A stretch of DNA of 64,000 bases from CAG-238 sp934277695. Its GTDB lineage: Bacteria; Bacillota; Clostridia; Peptostreptococcales; Anaerovoracaceae. Under the pieces are notes generated by a model that was given only the letters and a program-made list of their open reading frames with translations, made no database searches and was not told where the DNA came from. Shown here piece after piece: positions 51,062 to 60,018 of this stretch. The number at the start of each line of letters is the position of its first letter. The stretch's first letter is position 1. The position numbers and the translations under genes were made by a program. Where the stretch lies: NCBI GenBank assembly GCA_934277695.1, contig CAKQVG010000003.1:1-64000 (forward strand). The letters run 5' to 3'.

Positions 51062-52150
51062 ATGGATTACAAAGAAATACTGAAAGAACAATTTCATAAT
51101 GTCGTTGATTTGGATCAAATCGATGAAATTTCAAAGGAAACCTATGAACTCAGCGAGGGGCTTTCCGAATCCTTCAGCCTCGAAAAAATACTGGAGTCTA
51201 CCCTAAACGGAGAAAGTTTTTTTCATAATCAGGAACTTATTTCGGGAATCAAAGACCTGGCACTGTATGAAATACGAAATGCGATGATTCTGGGTGTGGA
51301 AATCCTGATAATCTGTGTCGTAATAGGGCTTTTGAAAAACCTTTCGGCGTCTTTCGGCAATAAATCCATGTCCGATATTTCGATGCTCGTATGTACGATG
51401 GTGATAATCGGCATATCGATGAACAGCTTCAGAATCGTGTATCAGCTTGCACTGGATTCGGTAAGCGTTATGGTCAGCACCATGGAGATTCTGACCCCAA
51501 TATTGCTTGGCATAATGATTTCAACGGGCGCAGTGACATCGGGGAGTATTTTGAGCCCGGTTATCATTGGCTCGGTTACAGGATTTGGCATTATATTGAA
51601 GAAAATAATCCTTCCGGCACTGTTTGTTGCAACAATATTGGGTCTGATAAATTGTTTAACAGAAAAAGATTATGTAAACAAGCTCGGCAAACTTATTCGG
51701 AATGCATCACTTGTCGTAACCGGGCTGATTATTGCAGTTCTCACAGGAATTATTACAATTCAGGGTCTGATTACCGAAACATCCGACAGCCTTCTGATGT
51801 CGGCGGCAAAATATTCCCTGAGTACATTCATACCGATTGTCGGCGGCTTTACATCTGACACGATTGAGCTGTTTCTTCGTTGCATGGGGACGATTAAAAA
51901 TGTAGTCGGGGTATTTGCAGTCATTACGCTTGTGCTGATTGTGGTTGTACCGCTTATCAAAATCCTGATTATTGCTTTGATTTACAAACTGACATCGGCT
52001 GTGACCGAGCCTGTAAGCGAGAGTAAGATCTCGGACGGGCTCAATGAAATGGGAAGCTGCCTGATATCGATGGCATCCATTATGTTTTTCTGTGCGCTGC
52101 TTTTCATTATGTTTGTAAGCATTATCCTGAGAATAGGGGGAAATGCATAA
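51062..52150 (+). CDS. spoIIIAE: Stage III sporulation protein AE
   Basis: A 362-residue membrane protein, with a hydrophilic N-terminal part of about 75 residues followed by seven or so hydrophobic segments (MILGVEILIICVVIGLL; SIMFFCALLFIMFVSIIL). It is the largest membrane part of the SpoIIIA channel. The stop overlaps the ATG of the next gene by one base. No separate signal peptide is obvious. Confidence 0.94.
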   Translation: MDYKEILKEQFHNVVDLDQIDEISKETYELSEGLSESFSLEKILESTLNGESFFHNQELISGIKDLALYEIRNAMILGVEILIICVVIGLLKNLSASFGNKSMSDISMLVCTMVIIGISMNSFRIVYQLALDSVSVMVSTMEILTPILLGIMISTGAVTSGSILSPVIIGSVTGFGIILKKIILPALFVATILGLINCLTEKDYVNKLGKLIRNASLVVTGLIIAVLTGIITIQGLITETSDSLLMSAAKYSLSTFIPIVGGFTSDTIELFLRCMGTIKNVVGVFAVITLVLIVVVPLIKILIIALIYKLTSAVTEPVSESKISDGLNEMGSCLISMASIMFFCALLFIMFVSIILRIGGNA

Positions 52151-52323
52151 TGAGCGAGATATTTCAGTGGGTGAGAGATATTTTTATCATCATAATTTCG
52201 CTTACGTTTTTCCAGATTCTCTTACCCGATTCGACTATGGCCAAATATGTGAAATTTATCTTTTCCATAATAATTCTTATAATAATTCTTCAGCCGGTCA
52301 TAACTTTTTTAGGTTTATCATAA
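52150..52323 (+). CDS. spoIIIAF: Stage III sporulation protein AF, very short form
   Basis: Only 57 residues: MSEIFQWVRDIFIIIISLTF, a short polar turn and a second membrane segment (FIFSIIILIIILQPVITFL). The start pattern and the AE-to-AG position identify SpoIIIAF, but known members are about 200 residues with a soluble ring-forming domain. That domain is absent here, because a stop follows the second helix and spoIIIAG begins 17 bases later. Either the soluble part has been lost or it is supplied elsewhere. It starts in the TAATG overlap with spoIIIAE. Confidence 0.82.
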   Translation: MSEIFQWVRDIFIIIISLTFFQILLPDSTMAKYVKFIFSIIILIIILQPVITFLGLS

Positions 52324-52339
52324 TATTAGGAGTGAGATT

Positions 52340-52702
52340 ATGTTTGAAAAAATAGTGAGTAAAGGTTCTCTGGGAAAGCTTATCACAATCCTTTTGATTG
52401 CTTCCGTTGCGATTCTGGCCTTGAGCATATTAACCGACTCCAAGGACGGAAGAAAGCAGATTATAGATTCGGACGGAGGCGACGAAGAGCGCCTGTGCAG
52501 CATTTTATCCGGAATAAAAGGAGCAGGAGATGTGGATGTGATTGTGAAATACGACGATGACTGCAAGGTCGTCGGTGTAATTGTAAGTGCGGAAGGAGGA
52601 GAAAACCCCATTGTTGCCAATAAGCTTACAAACGGGGTTTCAACGCTTTACAATATTCCGGTTTCAAGCGTAATAGTTTTTGAGAAAGAACAGGAGGAGT
52701 GA
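52340..52702 (+). CDS. spoIIIAG: Stage III sporulation protein AG, short form
   Basis: 120 residues: one membrane segment (GKLITILLIASVAILALSIL), then the ring-building domain with EERLCSILSGIKGAGDVDV and the family ending VSTLYNIPVSSVIVFEKEQ. SpoIIIAG forms a large ring in the intermembrane space of the engulfed forespore. It is shorter than many homologues (often about 200 residues), mainly through a short linker. AGGAG precedes the ATG. Confidence 0.92.
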   Translation: MFEKIVSKGSLGKLITILLIASVAILALSILTDSKDGRKQIIDSDGGDEERLCSILSGIKGAGDVDVIVKYDDDCKVVGVIVSAEGGENPIVANKLTNGVSTLYNIPVSSVIVFEKEQEE

Positions 52703-52704
52703 CT

Positions 52705-53247
52705 TTGAAAAAGAAGTTTAGCTATAAGGATATTATTTTTAAAGGCAAACGCCTTGCAGCCCTTTGTCTGTTCGTTGTGTTCGGTGCAGGGCTGGCAATT
52801 ACATCAAGCATGACCGGAGATATACCCGTACACGACGGGGATGTCCTTGTAGACAGTCTGGCGGTTGCGGAGAAAGAAGACAAAGCAGGGGATAAATCAT
52901 CCGAAGGCAGCTTTGAAGAAATGAGGGCGGCACTCACTTTGGAAAGAAATAAGCTCATTTCGACGCTTGATTCAACCATTAATAACAGCAAGAACGATGC
53001 AGAAAAAGCAAATGCATCCAAGTCCAAAGAAAAAATAGCTGACTATATGGAAACGGAACTGGCAATCGAAAGCCTGATTAAATCAAAGAATCTTCCGGAG
53101 TCCTTCGTAATTATTACCGACAGCAGTGTCAGCATAACCGTGGATAAGCAGGAACTTGACACGAATACAGTTGCCAAAATATGCGATATCGCTATGCGTG
53201 AGACAGGCAGAACCGCCGACAAAATCGTAATTCAAAGCAAATATTAA
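52705..53247 (+). CDS. spoIIIAH: Stage III sporulation protein AH
   Basis: About 180 residues: a membrane segment (LAALCLFVVFGAGLAIT), a helical middle (EMRAALTLERNKLISTLDST) and a C-terminal ring-building fold with SFVIITDSSVSITVDKQEL. SpoIIIAH binds SpoIIQ across the intermembrane space. The start is probably the TTG at 52705, since AGGAGG lies 7 bases before it. A GTG at 52699 is only 1 base from that site. Confidence 0.93.
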   Translation: MKKKFSYKDIIFKGKRLAALCLFVVFGAGLAITSSMTGDIPVHDGDVLVDSLAVAEKEDKAGDKSSEGSFEEMRAALTLERNKLISTLDSTINNSKNDAEKANASKSKEKIADYMETELAIESLIKSKNLPESFVIITDSSVSITVDKQELDTNTVAKICDIAMRETGRTADKIVIQSKY

Positions 53248-53251
53248 ATAA

Positions 53252-53303
53252 AAAGACCTCTATTATTTATTACATCAAATGTCATTGTAAAATAGAGGTC
53301 TTT
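53252..53303 (+). terminator. Intrinsic terminator of the spoIIIA operon
   Basis: A 13-bp stem AAAGACCTCTATT/AATAGAGGTCTTT with a loop of about 26 bases. The T tail is short. The right arm overlaps the asp23 promoter. Confidence 0.7.
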
Positions 53304-53313
53304 CTGCTATAAT
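53285..53313 (+). promoter_or_regulatory. Predicted sigma-A promoter of asp23-nusB
   Basis: TTGTAA (53285-53290) and TATAAT (53308-53313) with a 17-base spacer. The spacer contains the right arm of the spoIIIA terminator. Confidence 0.75.
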
Positions 53314-53331
53314 GATTCTGAGGTATACAAA

Positions 53332-53679
53332 ATGGCAGGAACAAATGAAAAACAGATAATCAATAAAATTTCAGAAGAAATCATATGCAGAACTGCCGTG
53401 AAAGCAGCACTTGGCGTGCCCGGAGTAAGCAGACTGAGTGACAGCTTCACAGATAACCTTACCAAAATGCTGTATGGAAAAGATTCCGCCAGCACAGGCG
53501 TGAAAATAAGCAGCAGCGATGACGGAGTGACGATTGACATCTTTGTGATTGTTGATTTCGGAGTTAAAATACCGCAGGTTGCATGGGAAATACAAAACGC
53601 CGTGAAGAGTTCGGTCCGCGATATGACCAAGATCGTGCCGAACGCTGTTAATATTCATGTACAGGGCGTGAGCCGCTGA
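53332..53679 (+). CDS. Asp23/Gls24-family protein
   Basis: A 115-residue protein of the Asp23 family: AVKAALGVPGVSRLSDSF and VTIDIFVIVDFGVKIPQVAW, then AVNIHVQGV. Members are abundant cell-envelope-associated or stress-linked proteins. The copy next to nusB is conserved in Clostridia and its role is not established. GAGGT precedes the ATG, with its own promoter. Confidence 0.92.
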   Translation: MAGTNEKQIINKISEEIICRTAVKAALGVPGVSRLSDSFTDNLTKMLYGKDSASTGVKISSSDDGVTIDIFVIVDFGVKIPQVAWEIQNAVKSSVRDMTKIVPNAVNIHVQGVSR

Positions 53680-53700
53680 TACGGGAAGGACAAAATCAGT

Positions 53701-54135
53701 ATGAACAGAGAAGAAGCCGCATTAAAGCAAACCGTTAAATTTACACGTAAGGATGCAAGAGAATTTCTGATGCAGACGGTTTTTCAGATGGATGCACAGA
53801 AGGAACTGGATGTTTCCCATCTTGAGAAATATCTGTCGGACAGAAAATTCGGAACGCAGACCGCTTATGTAAATACGGTATTGCGCAAAATGCTTGAAAA
53901 TATAGAAGAAATCGATTCTATGATTAATGCCGTAAGCGACGGATGGTCCACATCCAGAATGGCGAAACCGGATCTTGCAATCAGCAGGGTTGCGGCAGCG
54001 GAAATTTTATATGCAGATGATGTGCCGCAGGCAGTGGCAATCAACGAGGCTGTAAATCTCAGCAAGCTTTACGGCACGGAACAGTCGCCGAAATTCATTA
54101 ATGCCGTACTCGGCAAAATAGTTAAAAAGCTTTAA
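53701..54135 (+). CDS. nusB: Transcription antitermination factor NusB
   Basis: A 144-residue helical RNA-binding protein for rRNA antitermination with NusE. Signature parts are REFLMQTVFQMDAQKEL, RVAAAEILYADDVPQAVAIN and the ending KFINAVLGKIVKKL. GAAGGA lies before the ATG. It opens the nusB-xseA-ispA-dxs run typical of Firmicutes. Confidence 0.95.
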   Translation: MNREEAALKQTVKFTRKDAREFLMQTVFQMDAQKELDVSHLEKYLSDRKFGTQTAYVNTVLRKMLENIEEIDSMINAVSDGWSTSRMAKPDLAISRVAAAEILYADDVPQAVAINEAVNLSKLYGTEQSPKFINAVLGKIVKKL

Positions 54136-54157
54136 CTGCATTCGAAAGGCTGGTTAA

Positions 54158-55105
54158 ATGGAAAGAGAATTATTGTCAATGGGGATTGACACGAGTAATT
54201 ACAAGACATCGCTTGCCGTTGTTGATAAGACCGGAGAGGTGTTGTTTAATTATCAGGAATTTCTCAATGTGAAACCCGGGGAAAGAGGCCTTCGGCAGTC
54301 GGAAGCTTTTTTTCAGCATGTTCAAAAGCTCCCGGAGGCAATCGAGAAGGCGTTCGAAGACGCAAATATTCGAAAAAACATAGGTGCAATAGCGGTTTCC
54401 TCACGCCCAAGACCTGTAGAGGGATCGTATATGCCTGTTTTTACCGCGGGTCACGGATATGCAAGGGCACTGGCGGCCTCTATGGGAATTCCTCTTCAGA
54501 CCTTTTCGCATCAGGAGGGTCATATTGAAGCAATCCGGCATTATTCCTCTCTTAAAGACGAGGCACCTCTGATATGCTTTCATTTCAGCGGCGGAACAAC
54601 CGAAGCTCTTCTTCTTGATGAGAACGGAAAACTTGAAATTGTCGGGGGGTCCAAGGATATTGCGTACGGCCAGGTTCTTGACAGGGTCGGTGTAAGCTTG
54701 GGGTATGCTTTTCCGTGCGGCAGGGAACTGGATGAAATAGCCGTTTCCGCGTCGGGTCACAGAGATATTTTATCCAAGATAAAGGTAAAAGACGGCTATG
54801 TGAATCTTTCGGGAATTGAAACACAATGCCAGAGAGTGATTGAGGACTATCCTCAGGAAGAACTCATCGATGCTTTGTTTGAAAGACTGTGTGAATCCGT
54901 TGCGGATATGACGACGCAGCTTGCACACAAATATGATATAAATAATTTTATTTACGCCGGCGGTGTGTCCTGCAGCACATTTATGAGAAATTATTTGTCG
55001 GAACATATGTACAAAGATGTCAACATCGTTTTCGGCAAACCGGAAATGTCGGCAGACAACGCAATCGGCACGGCTTTGCTTGGAGGTAAGAAAATATGGC
55101 TTTAA
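54158..55105 (+). CDS. TsaD/Kae1-like protein (paralogue type)
   Basis: A 315-residue protein of the TsaD/Kae1 ATPase superfamily: GIDTSNYKTSLAVVD (phosphate loop), the metal site HQEGH (about residue 117), CFHFSGGTTEALLL and the late MSADNAIGTALL aspartate. TsaD makes the t6A base of tRNA. This copy diverges from standard TsaD, is shorter, and sits between nusB and xseA as in many Clostridia that also carry a true tsaD. I cannot tell if it is the t6A enzyme or a paralogue. The end overlaps xseA. Confidence 0.82.
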   Translation: MERELLSMGIDTSNYKTSLAVVDKTGEVLFNYQEFLNVKPGERGLRQSEAFFQHVQKLPEAIEKAFEDANIRKNIGAIAVSSRPRPVEGSYMPVFTAGHGYARALAASMGIPLQTFSHQEGHIEAIRHYSSLKDEAPLICFHFSGGTTEALLLDENGKLEIVGGSKDIAYGQVLDRVGVSLGYAFPCGRELDEIAVSASGHRDILSKIKVKDGYVNLSGIETQCQRVIEDYPQEELIDALFERLCESVADMTTQLAHKYDINNFIYAGGVSCSTFMRNYLSEHMYKDVNIVFGKPEMSADNAIGTALLGGKKIWL

Positions 55106-56235
55106 AGCCTGTTTCCGTAACACAACTGAATGAGTATATCAGCAGAGTCCTTACGACGGATCCATTGCTCGGCAACATACGTGTAACAGGCGAGATTACC
55201 AACCTCAAATACCACAGCACCGGACATGTGTATTTTTCGATTGCGGACGAAAACAGCAAAATCAACTGTTTTTTCCCGGCAAGTTATGTGAAAAATCTCC
55301 GGATTGAACTGTATGATGGGCTGAAAGTAATCATTAACGGATATATCAATGTTTATAAAAAAGGCGGAACCTATACGCTGTTTGTTCGAAGCATAGAATC
55401 CTGCGGAGAAGGTGATCTTGCGGCAGCTTTTGAATTGTTAAAGAAGAAACTCGATGCCGAGGGGCTTTTTGCTCAGGAACACAAGAAACCGATTCCGGCT
55501 TTTCCGCGGAAGATAGGGATTGTTACTTCGGAAACCGGTGCAGCACTCCAGGATATTCTGAAAATTATCAAGGGCAGGACAAGCCTTGTCGATATTGCGA
55601 TATTCCCGGTGCTTGTTCAGGGACCGGATGCGGCAGCGGATATTGCTTCTGCTTTAGATAGGATAAACGAGACATTCCATGATATTGACACTCTGATTGT
55701 GGGAAGAGGCGGAGGCTCAGCAGAAGACCTGTGGCCTTTCAATGAGGAATGCGTTGCCCGGGCAATTTACAGGTCGCGTATCCCCGTTATCTCGGCGGTC
55801 GGACATGAAATCGACTTTACCATTTCGGATTTTGTGGCAGACAGGAGAGCGGAAACTCCCACAGCGGCCGCGGAAATGGCTGTTCCGGACACAAACGAAC
55901 TCCGCAGCAGGATGCAGATGCACAAGAATAATCTCGAAGCACAGATGAACAATAAAATCAAGCTGGATCGATTGACAGCTGATAATTTTCTGCTTGAAAT
56001 GAGAAACTCTCTGCACCGTATCGTAACGTCTGCAGAGCATAAATTGGAAAAATTCGGGCTGATGTTGGAAGAAAACAATCCCGAAAACATCTTAGGAAAA
56101 GGGTATTCTTTCATGCAGACCCGGGACGGTGAGGTCATTACTTCCGTGTCGGCGGTTAAGACCGGTGAGGAATACAAGGTTACTCTGAAAGACGGAAATG
56201 TGATTGTGAAAGCAATGGAAATTAACGCGAGGTAA
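55096..56235 (+). CDS. xseA: Exodeoxyribonuclease VII large subunit
   Basis: It degrades single-stranded DNA together with XseB. 379 residues: an N-terminal OB fold (VTQLNEYISRVLTTDPLLG, VTGEITNLKYHSTGHVYFSI) and a catalytic domain with IGIVTSETGAALQDIL, VGRGGGSAEDLWPFNEE and SAVGHEIDFTISDFVADRRA. The coiled-coil region is shorter than in E. coli, which explains the modest length. GGAGGT precedes the ATG; the start overlaps the previous gene by 10 bases. Confidence 0.96.
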   Translation: MALKPVSVTQLNEYISRVLTTDPLLGNIRVTGEITNLKYHSTGHVYFSIADENSKINCFFPASYVKNLRIELYDGLKVIINGYINVYKKGGTYTLFVRSIESCGEGDLAAAFELLKKKLDAEGLFAQEHKKPIPAFPRKIGIVTSETGAALQDILKIIKGRTSLVDIAIFPVLVQGPDAAADIASALDRINETFHDIDTLIVGRGGGSAEDLWPFNEECVARAIYRSRIPVISAVGHEIDFTISDFVADRRAETPTAAAEMAVPDTNELRSRMQMHKNNLEAQMNNKIKLDRLTADNFLLEMRNSLHRIVTSAEHKLEKFGLMLEENNPENILGKGYSFMQTRDGEVITSVSAVKTGEEYKVTLKDGNVIVKAMEINAR

Positions 56236-56240
56236 ACGGT

Positions 56241-56417
56241 ATGACATTTGAAGAATCCATAAAGAAACTCGAAGAAATGTCCGATAAAATAAGGGATGAC
56301 AAAACGACTCTTGATGAGGCCGTTCAATACTACGAAGAAGGCATCAAATGCTATAAGGCATGCGAAGAAATATTAAATAACGCCAAACAAAAAATTGAAA
56401 TATATTCAAAAGAGTAA
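56241..56417 (+). CDS. xseB: Exodeoxyribonuclease VII small subunit
   Basis: 58 residues, mostly helical: MTFEESIKKLEEMSDKI, then TTLDEAVQYYEEGIKCYKAC and the lysine-rich end. This is the usual XseB pattern with E-E-x-x-x-x-L-E-E at the start. It lies 5 bases after the xseA stop and partners XseA. Gene callers with a 60-codon cut-off would miss it. Confidence 0.95.
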   Translation: MTFEESIKKLEEMSDKIRDDKTTLDEAVQYYEEGIKCYKACEEILNNAKQKIEIYSKE

Positions 56418-56437
56418 GTAAACAGGAGGTTTACGTT

Positions 56438-57331
56438 ATGGAAAGAAGCTATCAGGATTACAAAGAAATCATTGATGCACATCTGCTCGATTTCATTCCG
56501 AACATCGACAATAAGAGCATTTCACTGTATGAATCCATGAAATACAGTCTCACTGCAGGCGGAAAACGTCTCAGACCGATTCTTCTCCTTGCCGCATGCG
56601 AATTTGCCGGCGGAGATATAAACGAGGCCATTCCTTATGCATGTGCGGTGGAATATATTCACACCTATTCCCTGATACATGATGACCTGCCGGCAATGGA
56701 CAATGATGATCTCAGAAGAGGACTTCCCACCAACCATAAGATTTACGGAGACGCTCTCGCAATTCTTGCGGGTGACGGCTTGCTCACCACGGCTTTTGAA
56801 GCAATAAATAAGGATATGATGATGTATTTTGACGATCCTGAGAAGATGAGAAAGCGAATCAGCGCTTCCTTTGAAATTGCAAAGGGCGCAGGATGCAAGG
56901 GAATGGTTGCGGGACAGGTTTCTGATATTGAAGCCGAAACAAACGACTGTTCAAACGAAATGCTGGAATATATTCATATAAATAAGACGGCGGCACTTAT
57001 CAAGTCCGCAATAAAAGCGGGATTGTATCTTGGAAATCCTTCTTCGGACATGCTTTCACAGCTCGACAAGTATGCCGAAAATCTGGGGCTTGCATACCAG
57101 ATTGCCGACGACATCCTCGATGTGATAGGAAATCCCGAGGAACTCGGTAAGGAAACGGGCTCGGACAAGAAGAAAAACAAGACGACATACACGTCAATCA
57201 ACGGTCTTGAAGCTGCACAAGACAGATTGGAACAGCTCACGGAGAATGCCGTTGAGGCAATCGCCGACTATTATGACAATGCTGAATTCTTCAGGGATTT
57301 GGTATTGGAATTAAAGGACAGAAGAAACTAG
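56438..57331 (+). CDS. ispA: Polyprenyl synthetase, geranyltranstransferase type
   Basis: A 297-residue prenyl synthase that condenses isopentenyl diphosphate into farnesyl (or longer) diphosphate. The first aspartate-rich motif DDLPAMDNDDLRRG (about residue 81) and the second DDILD (about 223) are intact, as are GGKRLRPILLLA and YIHTYSLIHD. Two residues between the first aspartates fit farnesyl-diphosphate-synthase type. AGGAGGT precedes the ATG. It sits between xseB and dxs. Confidence 0.94.
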   Translation: MERSYQDYKEIIDAHLLDFIPNIDNKSISLYESMKYSLTAGGKRLRPILLLAACEFAGGDINEAIPYACAVEYIHTYSLIHDDLPAMDNDDLRRGLPTNHKIYGDALAILAGDGLLTTAFEAINKDMMMYFDDPEKMRKRISASFEIAKGAGCKGMVAGQVSDIEAETNDCSNEMLEYIHINKTAALIKSAIKAGLYLGNPSSDMLSQLDKYAENLGLAYQIADDILDVIGNPEELGKETGSDKKKNKTTYTSINGLEAAQDRLEQLTENAVEAIADYYDNAEFFRDLVLELKDRRN

Positions 57332-57338
57332 GATTTTT

Positions 57339-59201
57339 ATGAAAGAAAATATATGTGATTACGATTTTCCCGGGGAATTAAAGCAGATGTCAGAGAAAGA
57401 ACTGGATCTCCTGACCTATTCAATCCGAGATTTCCTCATTGAAAATGTCGCGAAGACAGGGGGGCATCTTGCTTCAAATCTGGGAGTGGTTGAGCTTACG
57501 ATTGCGCTGCACAAATCCTTTGATTGTCCGAAGGACAAAATCATTTGGGATGTGGGGCATCAGGCATATGTCCACAAAATTCTCACGGGCAGAGCGAAAG
57601 ATTTTTCGACATTGAGACAATTCGGAGGTCTCAGCGGTTTTCCCAAAACCTGTGAAAGCCCTTACGATTGTTTTAATACGGGCCACAGCACCACTTCGAT
57701 TTCAGCCGCGGCAGGAATGGCAGCGGCACGGGATTTGAAGGGTGAAAAGCATGAAGTCATTGCTGTGATAGGAGACGGCTCTCTTACCGGTGGAATGGCG
57801 TACGAAGCACTGAACAACATCGGTGCCTCCAAGTCAAAGGTAATCGTGGTGCTTAACGATAACGGAATGTCGATTTCACCGAATATCGGCGGAGTATCCA
57901 ACCACCTCGACTCGCTCCGAACTTCAAAGGGCTACCTAAGCGTAAAGAAGTTTATAAAAAACAAAATTGCGACCATTCCGAGCGTCGGCAAAGGGATTGC
58001 AAGAGGTTTGGCAGATATTAAAAACGATATAAAATATTCGATGATGGATTACGGCGGGGTTCTTTTTGAGGAACTTGGGTTTACGTATTTTGGGCCGGTT
58101 GATGGGCATGATATCACAAAGCTCTGTGACGCCTTTGAGCGCGCAAAGATGCTGAATGAGCCCGTGCTTATTCACGTCATAACCAAGAAAGGCAAGGGAT
58201 ATCGCAATGCCGAAAAAGCACCTGGCAGATTCCACGGAATCGAGCCTTTCGATCCGGAAACCGGAGAGGTTCTGAATAAACCGAAACGCCCGACTTATTC
58301 CAAGCTGATGGGCGAGCATCTTGTAAGTCTTGCAAGAAAAGATGAACGAATTGTTGCGATTACGGCGGCGATGGGTGAAGCTACGGGACTTGGAGCATTT
58401 GCAAAAGAATTCCCGGACCGATATTTTGATGTGGGAATCGCAGAACAGCATGCCGTGACATTTGCGGCGGGGCTTGCAAAAGAAGGTCTGAGACCGTTTG
58501 TCTGCATTTATTCCTCGTTCCTGCAAAGAGCGTATGATCAGATGATTCATGATGTATGCATGCAGAAACTCCCGGTTACCTTCATGATTGACAGAGCCGG
58601 AGTCGTCGGGGCCGACGGTGAAACGCACAACGGAGTTTTTGATCTCAGCTACTTGAATCCGATGCCGAACATGACGGTGCTTGTACCGCCTTACGACAAA
58701 GCACTAACGGACTGCATGGATTTTGCTTTGGAACTTGACGGTCCGTGTGCAATTCGCTATCCCAGAGGCGAAGTACTTGAGCCTGTCCAAAACCGGGTCT
58801 GCGGCAGGATGTTTTATCCGGCATCGAAAACCGCTGTCAGAGTTGAACTGATCGGAATTGGCAGAATGGCAGAGACGGCGCATGAAGTTTGTAACATTCT
58901 CTCAAAGAGAGGCATTCAGGCGGACTGCGAAGAGACCGTGTTTGCAAAACCGATAGAAGAACGTTTTTATAAGAACTTAGAACCGGACACGGTTATCGTT
59001 ACAATCGAGGACAATGTCGTGAAAGGCGGATTCGGCGAGGCGCTTAAGGCACAGCTTGATGCAAATCAAATGATTATGAACTTCGGCTGGCCGGACACCT
59101 TCATTGAACAGGGGACCTTCAAAGAATTGACGGACAAATACGGCCTGTCGGCAGATACGATAGCAGAAAGGATATGTGAAGCACTTGAAAGAAAGGCTTG
59201 A
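57339..59201 (+). CDS. dxs: 1-deoxy-D-xylulose-5-phosphate synthase
   Basis: The first enzyme of the non-mevalonate isoprenoid route, joining pyruvate and glyceraldehyde 3-phosphate with thiamine diphosphate. At 620 residues it is full length. It shows WDVGHQAYVHKILTGR, the TPP motif GDGSLTGGMAYEALNN (about 145), DVGIAEQHAVTFAAGLA and CAIRYPRGE. The ribosome binding site AGGA is weak but well placed. Its end overlaps tlyA, so both are translated together. Confidence 0.97.
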   Translation: MKENICDYDFPGELKQMSEKELDLLTYSIRDFLIENVAKTGGHLASNLGVVELTIALHKSFDCPKDKIIWDVGHQAYVHKILTGRAKDFSTLRQFGGLSGFPKTCESPYDCFNTGHSTTSISAAAGMAAARDLKGEKHEVIAVIGDGSLTGGMAYEALNNIGASKSKVIVVLNDNGMSISPNIGGVSNHLDSLRTSKGYLSVKKFIKNKIATIPSVGKGIARGLADIKNDIKYSMMDYGGVLFEELGFTYFGPVDGHDITKLCDAFERAKMLNEPVLIHVITKKGKGYRNAEKAPGRFHGIEPFDPETGEVLNKPKRPTYSKLMGEHLVSLARKDERIVAITAAMGEATGLGAFAKEFPDRYFDVGIAEQHAVTFAAGLAKEGLRPFVCIYSSFLQRAYDQMIHDVCMQKLPVTFMIDRAGVVGADGETHNGVFDLSYLNPMPNMTVLVPPYDKALTDCMDFALELDGPCAIRYPRGEVLEPVQNRVCGRMFYPASKTAVRVELIGIGRMAETAHEVCNILSKRGIQADCEETVFAKPIEERFYKNLEPDTVIVTIEDNVVKGGFGEALKAQLDANQMIMNFGWPDTFIEQGTFKELTDKYGLSADTIAERICEALERKA

Positions 59202-59988
59202 TGTTTTGCTTGTGAAAAAGGGTTTTTATCCGTCCAGAGAAAGGGCAAAAGCCTCCATTATGGCGGGAATTGTCTATGTTGACGGACAGAAAAGTGACAA
59301 AGCAGGCAATATGATTGACGAAAACGCGGAAATATTCATAAAAGATAATATTTGCCCGTATGTGAGCAGGGGCGGTCTGAAACTTGAAAAATCCATGAAA
59401 CTGTGGCCGATTGAACTGAAGGATACGGTATGCATGGATATCGGGGCTTCCACGGGCGGCTTTACCGACTGCATGCTGCAGAACGGCGCACGCAAGGTCT
59501 ATGCTGTGGATGTGGGCTACGGACAGCTCGATTACAAGCTGCGAATCGACCCCCGCGTTGTAAACATGGAAAAATGCAATATAAGATATTTGGATTTTTC
59601 TCTTATTGAAGACCCCATTAATTTTATAAGCATCGATGTGTCTTTCATATCGTTAAAGCTTGTTTTCCCGGTGGCTTCGAAACTTCTTGGAACGGACGGA
59701 ACGCTTGTATGCCTTGTAAAACCGCAGTTTGAAGCGGGAAGAGAGCAAGTCGGCAAAAAAGGTATCGTCCGTGACAAAAAAGTACATGAGGAAGTTATCA
59801 AAAATGTGGTACAATATGCTGTAGAGAATGATTTGCATCCGGCAGGGCTTACTTTCAGTCCGGTCACGGGTGCGAAAGGCAACATCGAGTATCTTTTGTA
59901 TCTTTCGAAAGTACCGCAGGAATCCGTTCTTTCGACGGATGACATACAAACCATTGTCAACACCTCCCACGAGGAGTTAGAAAAATAA
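59176..59988 (+). CDS. tlyA: TlyA-family rRNA 2'-O-methyltransferase
   Basis: 270 residues: an N-terminal S4 RNA-binding domain (RLDVLLVKKGFYPSRERAKA) and an FtsJ-like methyltransferase with DIGASTGGFTDCMLQNGA (about 88), GYGQLDYKLR and LVKPQFEAGREQVGKKG. TlyA methylates ribosomal RNA; the enzyme was first called haemolysin. The start is a GTG with AGAAAGGA just before it, inside dxs. In most Clostridia the next genes are nadK, argR and recN; here an aminotransferase follows instead. Confidence 0.92.
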   Translation: MKHLKERLDVLLVKKGFYPSRERAKASIMAGIVYVDGQKSDKAGNMIDENAEIFIKDNICPYVSRGGLKLEKSMKLWPIELKDTVCMDIGASTGGFTDCMLQNGARKVYAVDVGYGQLDYKLRIDPRVVNMEKCNIRYLDFSLIEDPINFISIDVSFISLKLVFPVASKLLGTDGTLVCLVKPQFEAGREQVGKKGIVRDKKVHEEVIKNVVQYAVENDLHPAGLTFSPVTGAKGNIEYLLYLSKVPQESVLSTDDIQTIVNTSHEELEK

Positions 59989-60018
59989 AAGATGTAAAAA
60001 GAAAAGAGGAGATTAAAA

